Shown here in pieces: positions 13,395 to 25,179 of a stretch of 64,000 nt of DNA. Location: positions 4,761,501 through 4,825,500 of the forward strand of contig CM076280.1 in the NCBI GenBank assembly GCA_038380795.1, written 5' to 3'. Positions within the stretch are counted from its first letter, which is position 1, and each line of letters starts with the position of its first letter. This stretch comes from Pyrocephalus nanus (taxonomy: Eukaryota; Chordata; Aves; Passeriformes; Tyrannidae). The position numbers were made by a program, and so were the translations under genes. The notes beneath the pieces were generated by a model. The model saw only the letters and a program-made list of their open reading frames with translations, searched no databases and was not told the DNA's origin.

Positions 13395-13631
13395 CTGAGG
13401 AACACCACAGGCTACTTGAGATGGGCCAGGCACAGAGCATCCCACCCCATGAGTCTCTGCCAAGCCCAGCCAAGCACCATCAACACCTGCAGCAGCTGCC
13501 TGGGCAGGAGAAGGGGTCACAGAGCCCAAATCCTCTGCCCAGGCTGGGATGGGTGACCAGCAAACAAGCACATGGCTCCCAACCCTGCTCCCTTGTGCAG
13601 CAGCATGGCCCATCTGCCTGTAGCCAGGGCA

Positions 13632-13728
13632 GTGAACACCCTGGTCTAGTGTAAGGTGTCCCTGCCCATGACAGGGTGGTTGGAAAAGACATTCTTTAGG
13701 ATCCCTTCCAACCCAAACCATTCTGTGT
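13632..13728 (+). mobile_element. CR1 LINE fragment, short 3' end
   Basis: Has CCTGGTCTAGTGTAAGGTGT, CCCTGCCCATG and the terminal CCTTCCAACCCAAACCATTC with an ATTCTGTG octamer. It lies in the intron next to exon f, antisense to ASTN2. Confidence 0.88.
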
Positions 13729-15066
13729 CCATGCTCTCCTGCCTGGAGCTGCCCCTGTGCTGGAGAGCAAAGCTGAGCCCACTGTGCATCTGCTGCTCAG
13801 GTACAAACATTCTCATGTCAGAGCAAAGTAAAATCAAGCTCCTGACCCTTTTTCCACCCAGCAGTGCCCTCCTGCAAGGAAGGAGCTCCAGCATGGCTGC
13901 TCCTTTGCTCTTTGATCCCACTTTCAAGCATACTGTGGGTAAGATGCACACGCTCACCTCCAACAGACAGGAAGGGAAACTGAGACAGGCAGCAGGGATC
14001 TGATTTAACTGCAGACACTGGAGACCTCAGTGGAATCTTTTGGATATGTGCTTACCCTGCTTCCCTCCTCCTCCTCTTCCTCCAGCTCTTTTCCCAGCAT
14101 TGTGGCTCCCACCTGACAGGGAAACCTCCATTCCCTGCCTGCCCCTTCCTCCCCGTAGCCACAGCACTCTGCAAACACCACTCCCACCTCCATCCAGGCC
14201 TGCTTCCCTCTGCCATTCCTCTACTGCATGTTACTGCTGCAAGTGCAACTCCCACCCGTCTGTCACACTTTTCCTTGCCTGTTCCTGAAGTGCAGCTCAG
14301 CCTTGAAAAGGGATTATGGAAAAAAAAAAATAAGGAAAAAAAACCTGGGAAACAGCCTCTGTCCTTAGGGAATGGAAGACTGAAATGCAGATTCCCTGCA
14401 GGGGCATGGATGGAGACCATGGAACATCCCAAGGTTTTCTAGATCCTCCCTACAAAGGATGAGCTTATGGGTTTCCAACCCCTTCTGCAGGCACAGCACA
14501 GGCAGTGTGCTCTCTCTCTGTGACTCAACCACTCTGTGCTGCTAAACAACAATAAAAAAAAAGAAGGTAGTGGAGGGAAAAAACCCACAACAATCCAGCA
14601 AAAAGGGATAAATAAAGGAGAATCTGGCACAGGCAAAGCTCCCTGTGCTGCTCTTCCCAGGGAGCAGCCAGGGCTGCACAAGGTCTCTGCTGCACTTGCA
14701 GCATCGAGACTTGACAGGGTAACTCCTCAGAGTTACTGTTAGGAATTTGTTCCCCCTCTTGCTTGTGGGCATTTCCTTCCCAAAAGGGCTCCTTTTCCTC
14801 TTCTTCACCTAATCCTTCCCACTGGGACACGAAGGAGGGTGCTGGGTGTGCCTGAAAGTGTGAACCGGCCACGGGATGCAGCCGGCAGAGCCAGGACGGG
14901 CGATGGATGGCTGCAGCTGTGCAGCATAAAGCCAGATAATCACTGAGCTCCTTTTAGAGCACACTGCAGCCAGGGAGATCTTCCTGAGAGAAAATGCTAA
15001 ATTGTGTAGGATTATAGGATCCCGGCCAAAATCAGGGATGAAACTCTATTTTAAGAGAGGCACAGA

Positions 15067-15085
15067 GGGGGGGGGGGGGGGGGGG
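15067..15085. repeat. Homopolymer run of 19 G
   Basis: Uninterrupted G on the plus strand, so C in the ASTN2 pre-mRNA. It lies about 400 bp downstream of exon e. Confidence 0.95.
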
Positions 15086-15326
15086 AAATAAATTTAAGAA
15101 GTTGCGTTTTTTAAACAAATCCTCCATCTTCCCCCTCCAACACACAATGTACAATTTTTGGGTCCCTTCACAGTGAGTCACAGATCAAACTGTACCATCA
15201 CACAGTGGGGGAGAGGAGGAAGGTACATCTGCTCACACTGCTCCTCACACTTCCATACACTCCTGCCCACAGGCAAACCAGGTGCATCTATTCCCTGCTG
15301 GAATTCAGCTCCATATACAGCTCTCT

Positions 15327-15350
15327 CTATATAAATATATATATATATTT
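15327..15350. repeat. (AT)n-rich stretch
   Basis: Alternating AT units with one interruption, directly downstream (in transcript sense) of exon e. Confidence 0.85.
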
Positions 15351-15482
15351 TACATATACCTTTCCCTTGGACACCCAGCTCTGCTGCTGGGCGTGCTGGG
15401 TTGGGATGGGTGGCACAGGAAGGGTGGCAGGGATGGAGAAGGGAAGGGGTTATATACAGCAGGAGCCTTGGAGGGGACTCAC

Positions 15483-15649
15483 CCACAGAACATGAAGATG
15501 GTGCTGGACGAGGGGTCATGGGGCAGAGGGAGGGTCTGCTGGAGGCAGAGCTGCTCACAGCCCCCGTTGAAGCCATCTGAGCAGTCGATCCCTTTGGAGT
15601 AGTCGTAGCAACCGGTGCCATCCTTCATGGGCCGGAGGTCCTCGGGGCA
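15483..15649 (-). CDS. ASTN2: ASTN2 internal exon e: end of one EGF-like module and start of the next
   Basis: A 167-bp exon starting in phase 0 with TGC. It encodes 55 codons: [14 protein letters not shown] closes the EGF-like module begun on exon d, then [16 protein letters not shown] and [15 protein letters not shown] begin the next module, and [10 protein letters not shown] precedes the split glycine GG|G. The third EGF-like module has cysteine spacing C-x7-C-x3-C-x19-C-x1-C-x12-C once joined to exon f, with an unusually long gap between the third and fourth cysteines. Acceptor CTCTCGCTGCAG, donor GG|GTGAGT. A run of 19 G lies about 400 bp beyond the donor in the downstream intron. Confidence 0.95.
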
Positions 15650-16329
15650 CTGCAGCGAGAGAGGGACAAGGCAAGGTCACCTGTGGGTCCTCACCTACCC
15701 TGGAGCCCCTGCCCAGGGGGTGCCCTCCCAGAACACAGCCCAATCAGGAGGCAGTGCTGCTGAACTCTGTTTACACCCAAGGGACATGAGTTTGTCCTGA
15801 GGGATGGATGGGGCAGCCCCACGGGCCCTGCATTACCTTGCACAGCCTTTGGGAATGGGGCAAGGACTTGGTTGCTCCCCATCCTCCCTCCAGAGGAGGG
15901 TGAATCCCTGAGGCAGTGAAATTACACAGCCATGAAGCCTCAGGCCAGTGTGGGGCAAAGCAGGACAATGCTCTGGGTTTGTTACCTGTTCCTCTGAGAC
16001 ACAGAGGAGTTCAGTGCAACCCAGAAAAAACCTCAGCACCCAAGACCAACCCAGAAAACCCCCACAGCGCTCAGGAATGACCCAGAAAATCATCTCAACC
16101 CACGCCAGGAAGGTCAGCAAGCATGGCTTTGGCATTATCTTCAAAAGGATCTTGCTGCCTGCCCTGGGCAGGACCAGCCCATGGCAGAGCGGGACTGGGG
16201 GCAGCCAGGATGGCATCCCAGGCTCACCAGTTTTCCTCAGCCAAGGCAACCATGTTGAGTCACATAAGCTGGAGATCTGGCTCTAGGTTTTAATTCCAGT
16301 TCCCCAGCTTGTTTTCCTTGCCCCAGTAG

Positions 16330-16690
16330 AAAAAAAGCAAGCGGGTAGCAAATGCCATCGATAAATTGTCACTCAGATCAAAGCACTATTCCACTTGCAT
16401 TATTTATCCCTTTTTGCCAAACACACACGCACACAAACAACAACAAAAAGGCCAGGCCTTGAAAAAATACATAAATCTTGTCTAGGAGCAGCTCACAATT
16501 AAAAATGCATTATGGAATTTCTTGAAGATGAGTTAGACTGGAGCTTGCACAGGTAGTGATGAAGGCAGGTTATAAATGGCCTCTGTCAAGCAGAAGAAAG
16601 GTTATAAAACCTCTATACTTCGTGCTTAAAAAAGAAAATCAGTTTTCCATGTGAGCAAAATGCTGTACATATTAATAAAAGTTCAGGAGA
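16330..16690. promoter_or_regulatory. Candidate conserved noncoding block
   Basis: AT-rich, CpG-poor and without CR1 sequence. It contains two GGTTATAAA stretches and ATGCATTATGG. It ends just before a CR1 copy. Confidence 0.25.
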
Positions 16691-16847
16691 GCCTGGACCC
16701 CGTGCTCACCAATACAGGCAGAGTCCTGACAGGAGATGGGCTGCTGAGACACACTTAATCTTGGGTACTCAAACTGCCCATGGGGGACAGCAGAAAGGGG
16801 CTATAGGGAGTCCTGGCCCACCCTAAGCAATCAGAGCCCTTGAATGG

Positions 16848-17240
16848 TTTAAATTGGAAGGGACATTAAAGACCATTTCATTCCAACCCCCACTGCCATG
16901 GGCAGGGACACTTTCCACTAGCCCAGGTTGCTCCAAGCCCCGTCCAACCTGGCCTGAGACACTTCCAGGGATGGGGCAGCCACAGCTTCTCTGGGCAACC
17001 TGTGCCAGGGCCTCACCACCCTCACAGGGAAGTATTTCTTCCTAATATCTATTCTAAGCCTACCCTCCTTCAGTTTAAAATCATCACCCCTTGTCCTATC
17101 CTGCTAGAAAGTTCATCCCCGTCTTTCTTGTAGGATGAGCAGTTTCTCTCCACCTCCTGCAAATCCTGTGCCATTTCCTTATGGCAGCAGCACCAAAGCT
17201 GCTTCTGCCCTGTCTGCAGCAACTGTGCTGTCTTGATCTC
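16848..17240 (-). mobile_element. CR1 LINE fragment, longest typical copy in the window
   Basis: Runs from a TGGTTTAAATTGGAAGGGAC start through CAGCTTCTCTGGGCAACCTG and TATTTCTTCCTAATATCTAT into upstream CR1 sequence (CACCCCTTGTCCTATCC). The distal 100 bp or so is less certain. Confidence 0.85.
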
Positions 17241-18518
17241 TGTGCCAGTCACCCCTCAGACCTCACAATGCCTCCCATGCCCTCAGCTCTGAAGCTCAGG
17301 TGGACATTGCAAACCTCAGCACCTTCCTTGGGGACACCAGGTAAGGTGGGAAGGCACAAGGCTTTTCCAACCAAAGGATCTTGGCAGCTAAAGGCTCTGG
17401 AATAGGATGCTGCCCATCTCTACAGAGCAAGCAGGGTCCTAGAGACACAGTTTAGGAATAAGTAGCCCTCATCAGGCACGAAGCAACAGAAGACACAGGA
17501 GCTGCACATGCAGAATAACAATGAAGGAGGAGAGGACACTTAGAACAATCTGTGCTTTTCTCTGCCTGGGAAACAGGATCAGGATAAGAGTGTCTGTGAA
17601 TCTGCAGATACAACACTTATCTCCTGTGGTCTCCTCCGTGTCTGCCGGCCCTGCTGCAAGAAGCAGAGCTGTGCAAATTGGCAGAGAGGAGGCATCTCCC
17701 TGGAGGACAGGGAGGGCTGCCTGGAACAGCATCTTCCGCTCCATGGCACCACATCCTCGTCCCTGCTGCTCTCCCCACACTGACAGGGATTGGGAGTGGG
17801 GGGTCCCAGGGCTCTGCCCAAGCACTCTCAAGCTCCCAAGGGACCTTCCAGGGTGCTGAAGGCAACTGGATGGGCCTGTAAGTCAGCAGGAGCTGCAGGA
17901 CCACAGCCAGAGGATCAGTCACGGCTTTTCTGAGCTGTCACTTTGAATTCTCGCCTTGGCACTGATCCATGTGCTGAGCTCAGCATCTTCCCAGCCCACA
18001 GAGGAAGAAGATGGCTCTCTCCCTGGGACTGGGTTAGTGGGTCACCAAAGCCCTCCCTCCCTTAGTCCTGCTCTGCTCGAGGCCACCCTTGGGATATTCC
18101 TCCAGTTTTGGCTTTCAACCATCACAAAACGTGTTTCCTTTCAGTTTGTAATTATGCATCCTAATACACATTAATTAGAGCAGGCAAATAGCTCAGCACA
18201 ACATTTGCAAAAGAAAGCACCTCCTCCCCTCCACATCCATCCCAGCTCGGAGCAGACCCAGCTCTCCAGCCAGCTCGGTGCCACAGCACAAAGCTCCCCA
18301 GGCACAGAAAGCTTTGGTGGCCAACACACAAATATGGGATGTGTCCCTGCTCTGTGGGGCTGGGGAATACAAAGATGCCAGGGACAGCAAGCCAGGGGAT
18401 CCAACAAGCTCAGCAACCAGTGCCAGCCTGCAAAACCAACAGGAGAGGCAACAGCAGCCCCTGCACAGAGGGGTTTGCACAGAGGTACAGGTGAATGGGG
18501 CAATTTTGGGTACAATAA

Positions 18519-18652
18519 ATCACAGAATGGTTTGAGTTGGAAGGGACTCTATAAATCATCTGGTTCCAACTCCTCTGCCATGAGCAAGTTGCTCAAAGCC
18601 TTGTTCCACCTAGCCTTGAACACTTCCAGGGATGGGGCAGCCACAGCTTTTC
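18519..18652 (-). mobile_element. CR1 LINE fragment, 3' end
   Basis: Begins AATCACAGAATGGTTTGAG, includes CACTTCCAGGGATGGGGCAG and stops abruptly in the CAGCTTTTCTG region. It has a small internal deletion where the GGGCAGGGACACC segment is expected. Confidence 0.88.
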
Positions 18653-18889
18653 TGCAATAATAAAGCTTTATAACAGATCTCCCTGCCTGTGGAGCAGAGG
18701 ATTTCCCATTGAGATATCCCACCAATAGATCAGAGTAGGGCAAAATCAAAGCCCATTTGGGTGCAACTATATTCTTGCCCACAAAAGTGACCCAGGAAGA
18801 GGTTGGTTTGTGCTAATCCTGACTCCCTGGGCTGTGTTGATGGGTCAGTTCGGGCTCCTGGTTGGTCTTAGAAAATCAGCACTCACCCT

Positions 18890-19060
18890 GTGTTTGCTGA
18901 GCTTTTTTAAAGGAGCAGATCTGTTCTTGCTGACATTGATTTGCCTGGCTTGGGCAGCAGAGAACCAATAATTATGGTGAGTTTAAATCAATGCCCCATC
19001 AATTTAGCTGCAGTTCAATTTGCGATCTGCCTTGGCAGTGACACAGGACAGAGGGGCTGT
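18890..19060. promoter_or_regulatory. Candidate conserved noncoding block
   Basis: Contains CCAATAATTATGG and two ATCAAT-type motifs in a repeat-free stretch. Confidence 0.22.
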
Positions 19061-21029
19061 GTTGGAAAATGATTAGAAAATCAATAAGCAACCTGGTCAA
19101 TAGTTCTGTCTGGGCTATCAGGGGTGGCACGTCCCTCCCTGGTGGGTGGAAAGCTGGCGAGACATGGTGCCCCAGCAGGTTCTGGTCATCTACATCTACA
19201 TCGGGATACAGGATGGATCCGTCTATCCAGGGATGGATCCTACACTGTTAGCCAGCAATTCAAAAGAAAAAGCTGTTTGTGGTTTACCCTGCTGGACCCA
19301 CACTGCTTGGGTTCACTTCCAATTCCCAGCCCATCTTTCATCCATAGATCTGACCAGCAAAAATATCTTAGAGCTTGGGAAGAGGGCCTGCTACTTAATC
19401 CATGCTACGGAGAGAAACAGAGATACAGGGAGAGGCTCCAGCTCATGGTCTGCTCTGAAATGCCAAGGAGAAGATGTTACCACACAAATGTAATTCCACT
19501 GCCTTGCAAATCCACTCTGTCTATGCAGAATTGAACTGATTTCTCTGTGACAACAGACAGCCCTGAAAATTGCTCTTGGCATCGGGAAAGAAAACTTAAG
19601 TTTGTCGTCGTTCTGTGCACTAGCACTGATAACACGGATCCTGCAGGCTAAATGTGACCCACAGCTCCAAGGCCCTGACCCTGCTGCTGCCAGTGGGTTT
19701 GTGGAGAAGGAATCACCAGCAGCTCCATGTGTTTTAGCTGATGACACAGCTGGGCAACAGCCCATCCCCTCCCATCCACGCCAGGCAGAGCACCCAGGTC
19801 CTCATTTCTGTGACTGTAGTCAGCAAATGAATTCTGAGTACACACAGGGAATGGATGTGCTGAATAAGAACTGCTATTTTTATCTGGTTTTTTTGGAGAA
19901 ACATGCTTTTTTGCCTTTTAAATGACATCTCCAAGGTGACACGGAGTGGCAGATCTGGCAGGACCTGCTGCCACATGCCCACAGCCGCCCCTGGGAATAC
20001 AGCAGATCCAGCCCCACTGCTACACAGGGCTGTGGTCTGGAATGAGATGGGATACCCATCACTGTCACCCCATCACAGTGTGTGGCACCATGTGGCCTCC
20101 TGCCATCAGGACTGGGCTCCTCTGCCCACCAGCAGCATCCTCAGCACGGCCAGAGCAAACACGACAGGAGGAGGATCATCTTCAGGAAAGAATGCAAGCA
20201 CACAACAGAACCTGTACAAGATTGTGCCTTAGGAAAACAAATATCTGGACAAGTCCATGCTCACGTTAGGTAAAAAAAGAGCCTTTGCTCACTTTCTCGT
20301 TTGCAAAGCTCATTAGCAGTGAGACGGGTGAGGGGGTCACTGGAAGTAAAATCATTACTGACACAGATCCCCCAGATGAGAGCACACCAGCTCTCCATCT
20401 GAGCTGCCTGCCAGAGCTGCTCAGCTCAGCCCCTCGCTTCCATTATTAAGTTTAAAAAAAAAAAAAGAATATTTAATAAAGTGTTTCTGCAGAGAGTAAA
20501 CTGCCCTTTTTGTTATTCCACTCTGTTTTCTCAACAACTACAGCCTTCTTGTCAGAAACTTCTGTGCTAGGGTGCCGGAGGTGATGCTCTGGGCACGGAA
20601 GAATCTGTATCTCCCCTGGCTTTTGAAACTACACAGGGAAGCTGCCACCAAACCCTGCTCCCAGAGCTGCTCCAGGTACCACGTTCTCATTCCTGGATGC
20701 ATCCAGAGGCAAAACCCAGGACTCCAGCCCAGTGCAGCCCCTGCACTGCCAGCCTGAGGCTGCACAAACGGCAGGTGGCCCAGTGCCAGAGAGCACAAAG
20801 TGCCATGTCCAAATGCCCTAATGACCCTCTTTGTGCCAAGGCATCCTCGCTCCTCACCAAGGAACCTCCCCAGAGTGAGACAAAAACATTAATCCGAGCC
20901 ACTGCCGAGGTACAAGCAAGTGCCAGCATTTTAATGAGCTCCCAACTCTGCACTGGCGTGTATTTATTTGCTTGTTGGAGCTCAGAAATGATACAAGCAC
21001 AGTAAACCCCTCTGTGTCCATCTCAGCAT

Positions 21030-21074
21030 ATTCTGTGATTCTGTGAGATAGATAGATAGATAGATAGATAGATA
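21030..21074. repeat. CR1-type tail octamers joined to a (GATA)7 microsatellite
   Basis: Two perfect ATTCTGTG octamers at 21030-21045 are followed at 21047-21074 by seven GATA units. No clear CR1 body precedes them. Confidence 0.85.
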
Positions 21075-21410
21075 TATTTGAACAATTCTAGCTTATTCTG
21101 CCTTCACTTTCTTGGCCCAGGAGGTGCCCAGCAAGCAACACTCCTCAGCAGCAGCAGGACAGAGCGTGGTTATACACTGTCCAGTCTCTATGGGTGAGAT
21201 TTATCCCTCCTCTCCCCATATTTTGATCAAATGTGGCCAAAAGCTGGTTGCTGAAGCACTCTCCAGTGCTACCCCTGCCTCACCTCCTCGGGGCAGCATC
21301 GTCCTTGCCACCCCCAGCTGTGACAGACCCCTTCCAACACCCCACTGCGGGGGAACGTCCTTCCCAGAGGGAAACATTACAACAGTTTTCTGAAATAACA
21401 GTCATTATCT

Positions 21411-21464
21411 TCCCACTCCTTCCCCTCCTCCCTCCTTTTCCCCTGCTTCTTTCTCCCTTTTAAA
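21411..21464. repeat. Long pyrimidine tract
   Basis: About 54 bases of C and T with a single G. On the transcribed strand it is a purine tract. Confidence 0.85.
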
Positions 21465-22431
21465 GATCATCAATCATTATTTTAGCCTTAGAAAAATCAA
21501 ACCCATCTGTCTTCCCGGCTCCTGAGCACACGCTGCGATAGTTTGTGTTCCTCAGTCTGGCCCTCCTGTGACAGAGGGATGGGGGATCCATGGAGGAGAC
21601 CAAAGCTCTGGGCAATGAGGCAGTGTCTCCTTGCCCCGGCCACCACACAGCTCCCGGGGACCCTCCTGGGGAAGTCGCTGTGTGTTACGTCTGCATCTCA
21701 ATTCTGAGTGGGATGGATTTGTTTCAAGCAGCTGGTGAGATGCCATGCACATAGACAGAAGTATTCAGAGCTCCTGGAGCAAGGAAATCAGGCCAATGGA
21801 AACCCTCCAGCTGCTTCCCTTCCAGAAGTCACCAACTGCTAATTTTGGGGTGTTCTGGTATCTCCAGCCCATTGGGACATTTCCCTTCCTAGCCACGGCA
21901 GAGGCTGACACCTCCAAAGACCTCCAGGAAACCAGAAATACAACCCCTGCTCCATCTGACATCCAGGGTACAGCCCAGACACAAGGCTACACACCAAATC
22001 CTATAACCTGACCCAATCCCAAAGCCCCAGTCCAGCTGTGACCACAACACAAGAAGCATCCCAGTCTGCTGGGGAGCAGTGGGACAAGGGCTGGTGCCAG
22101 GCAAGCCCTCAAGAATGCCTCTGAAAAAGCCAACACTGGAGAAAATGGGGCTTTTATCACCCAAAGCACTTCTTCCCCATGCAGGCAGAGACTTCCAGCC
22201 CAGCTCAGTGCATCCTGAGCTATTCCACTTGCTTTTAAATTCGACCACTTGCCCACGTGGTGCAAACCCCCTTTGCAGCACTGAAAGTAAAGGCAGGCGA
22301 GTGGTGGCTCCCACTGGCTGCCAGTACCAACCCCAACAGCCTTTGTCACCCTTTCCTCCTCAAATCCCATTTTAAACACAGGTTTTTTACCTGGATAATC
22401 AAGATAAATCCAAAACCACAGGCTCCTTGGA

Positions 22432-22447
22432 GGGGGGCGGGGGGGGG
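22432..22447. repeat. Interrupted G run (G6-C-G9)
   Basis: Sixteen bases with one interrupting C; plus-strand G. Confidence 0.95.
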
Positions 22448-22584
22448 TGCTGTTGAGCTCAGGGGGCTTCTGCTTCCAACCACAACGTGCATAAGGAGCC
22501 TCTCCTACTCCAGGGAGCCAGCAAAATTTTAAAAGGATTAGAAGAGACTGGTTTCCTCCTCATCTCCCTCCCTGGTGTGTGCAT

Positions 22585-22880
22585 CTCTGCCATAATTAGC
22601 TAGGTGCCTCGCAAGGCAGGGAAGGATGAGTTTTTATTTTTCCATGAACAATTGTCTGTCAGAAAAATGCAGATTTGATGAAGCTTAAGTGCTTTGTGGG
22701 ATTCCATCAATTACATCTCAAAACTCATTGGGAAATTAGGAGAGCATTTAATTTTGACAAGGTTGAAATGTTTTGGTTTCCATCGCCTAATTTTGTTTTT
22801 GTTTCAGGCTGTACACCGGGATAAAGCAATATAAAAACATACAGCTCCAGATGATAATGTTGGAATTAAACATTTCCCCC
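22585..22880. promoter_or_regulatory. Candidate conserved noncoding block
   Basis: AT-rich with ATAATTAGCTAG, AACAATTGTCTGTC (SOX-like ACAAT) and several TAATTT sites; no repeats. Confidence 0.28.
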
Positions 22881-24178
22881 TCCTTCATAGAAGGGAAATG
22901 TTTTGAACCAAAATATTCTGGAATTTTCACATATGTGAGGGATTTCTGCACAGCATTTTGTTTTGGGCTGAAAGTGCCAAATGTGCCACTTCCCCACAGG
23001 AGAAGTTCTCAGCATCTACCCACGTCATTTCAAAGCATCTCCCCATGGTCCTCAAGCTACCCCTGGGTGGAAGGCTGGAAGGAAGAGACCACAGCAGCAG
23101 CACCTGCCCTGATCCTTCACTTCTAATCCCATTTCTCCCCAAAATGGTTACACTCCTAAACTAAGCCACTTCTCAGCAGCTGAGGAACAGCCCAGCATTC
23201 TGATGTGGAAGAGAGCAAGAGAAGGATTAGCTCCACACAGGCTGTGCTAAGGCTTATACACCTGTGTGGACCATGCCAAATTTCTCTTCCTTCTGTGTCT
23301 AAAAAGGCTGGGACCAACACAGCACCAGTGTCACCGTGGGCCACAACTTCATTAAGTGCCTCTCTGGTGGAAGCTCTTCCTGCTGAGCCAAGCAAACTCC
23401 CTCCTGCCTGGCGGGCTGACCCTGTCATCATGGGAAGGAACAGCTCACATCGTCCTTGCAGGCAAACTATACTATTTTCTCGCTCAAATTAGAAATAAAT
23501 CTCTGCCAGAGGAACCTGAGCCTGTGAGAGAGGGGATCAGCAGGATTTCACATCTGTGCAGAACAGCAGCACCCACTGCCTGGGCTGGGTGGACTCTCCT
23601 ACCTCTTGCTGGTACCTCTCCCAAGGTGGGATGAATCCTGGAGCACAGCAACGCTACGAGCCCTTCCACACCCACCTGCAACAGCCTTGGCCTCTGTGGC
23701 ACTCTCATCTGACTTAAAGAACTAACTCATCAACATCTGCAGGCATCACAGATGTTGCAGAACCATCAGACCACACCACCTGCCCCAGAAAAGCCACAAG
23801 GAAACCAGGGGCTAGTTCTGTCACTGCCTTGGCACGGGACCCCAAGCTGCCTTCCTCACCCCCAGCTGGGCAGCTCCTGCCCTCCTGCTTCTCCAGGTTG
23901 TCCTGACAGTGATGAAACCCCATCCTGAGAGGCACCACGGGGCTCAGACACACACACACCTTCACTGCACACCTGTACCTGCTGCTGCTTCCTCCCACAC
24001 TGATGCCGACGACACCCAACACGCACCAGGAGAGAACTGATCACCTCCTCACCCAGCTAAAGCCAAAGCTTCCTTTCCTTGGGATAAAAACCTTCACCCC
24101 TCTTATTTTCCTGGGGCTGCAATCCTGCCTTTCCAGGCTTAAAAATGCACGAGGCCATGGGGCAGCAGATGCAAGTGA

Positions 24179-24189
24179 CCCCCCCCCCC
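24179..24189. repeat. Homopolymer run of 11 C
   Basis: Uninterrupted C run; short enough to be ordinary. Confidence 0.95.
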
Positions 24190-24709
24190 TTCTCTTTGGG
24201 TGGACGAGAAGACTGGCACCAGTGAGCAAAGCCAAACTGAGAGACAGGTGGGGAAGCCTGAATTTAAGCCATGATGCAGGTGTTTCCTTCAGTCTCTCAG
24301 GGCCAGTTCTCAGGTTTTCATCTCAAATTACAAATCACCAACACACGAGTGTCAAGCACTTTCCCTCCTTCTGCATCCTCCCTCTGGGTTGTGCAGCTAC
24401 CACCGTGCCAGCAGAAGGGATCAACAACACACAGTCCTTTTACAGGCAACAATCCCACTTATTCCTCCAGCACGGTTTCTCCTGGTTTGCTGTGATCCCT
24501 GCAAGACTGTATGGAACCGACACTGCACTTTCAGAGCTGCCAGATTCAGAGAAGCTCACTGGGATTTTATTTTCATGGGAAATGCCCACAGCTTCCACAG
24601 ATCCAACAGCAATTCTAGGATGCAATTCTTGGTTTTGTAGAGCTTGGGGATTGTTTGGTCATGTTAAGGCTCAATGGCAAGGCTCCAGTTAGTGATGCCA
24701 AGGTCTTAC

Positions 24710-24832
24710 CAAGGTTGCCACTTCAGCAACCTGGTTTAATGGGTAGCATAACCCACCCATAGTGGTGGTGGGTTAGAACTAAATGATCTCTAAATTCCCT
24801 TCCAACCCAAACTATTCTATGATTTTAAGATT
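24710..24832 (+). mobile_element. CR1 LINE fragment, 3' end with altered middle
   Basis: Ends with CCCTTCCAACCCAAACTATT and an ATTCTATGATTTT tail. The segment that normally reads as the GTGTCCCTGCCCATGG region is replaced by a sequence forming a perfect 9-bp inverted repeat. Confidence 0.75.
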
Positions 24833-25179
24833 AAAATTACCCAAATAAAACGCCTCCGACGAAAAAAGAGCTGCAGAAACCCTTTATGCACTCATGCCAT
24901 CTACTGGGTACACGTAAAACTAACAGAAAACCATGAGATGAGGGGGGAAAGGGTCCCATGGGAAGTGAGGGATGCCAGCAGGGGAGCTGCCACCCCTCCC
25001 GGTGAGGACCCCACTGGAGAGCCTGTGGGGTCTTACAGGTGATGCCTTGACTGCAGGATTTTAAGTGATCAAAGCAGCATCCTGCTTTCTCCTTCCTCAG
25101 CCCAAGGAGACTTCCCTCAGCCAGATGAGCTGCGAGCAATCCGCCCTCGGCATTTCAACCGAGACCTTTTAAGACCGAA

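Larger units (their letters stand above)
13395..15482 (-). other. ASTN2: 2.1-kb intron of ASTN2 between exons e and f
   Basis: A phase-2 intron with donor GTGAGT and acceptor GTGTTCCTCAG. The 40 bases before the acceptor are not strongly pyrimidine-rich. It holds a CR1 3' end (13632-13728), a CT-rich stretch near 14060-14095, the G19 run and an (AT)n stretch. Confidence 0.9.

Noticed and set aside
12938..13654. 238-codon plus-strand open frame overlapping ASTN2 exon f
   Set aside because: It is the antisense shadow of exon f extended into intron and a CR1 fragment. There is no recognisable domain, and the splice-supported coding sense is the opposite strand.
15205..15602. Open frames around exon e on the plus strand and in the shifted minus frame
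   Set aside because: They lack the EGF cysteine pattern; only the frame joined to exons d and f gives the conserved product.
24003..24692. 229-codon plus-strand open frame
   Set aside because: Low-complexity-free but no recognisable family, no splice or promoter context; it probably arises by chance.
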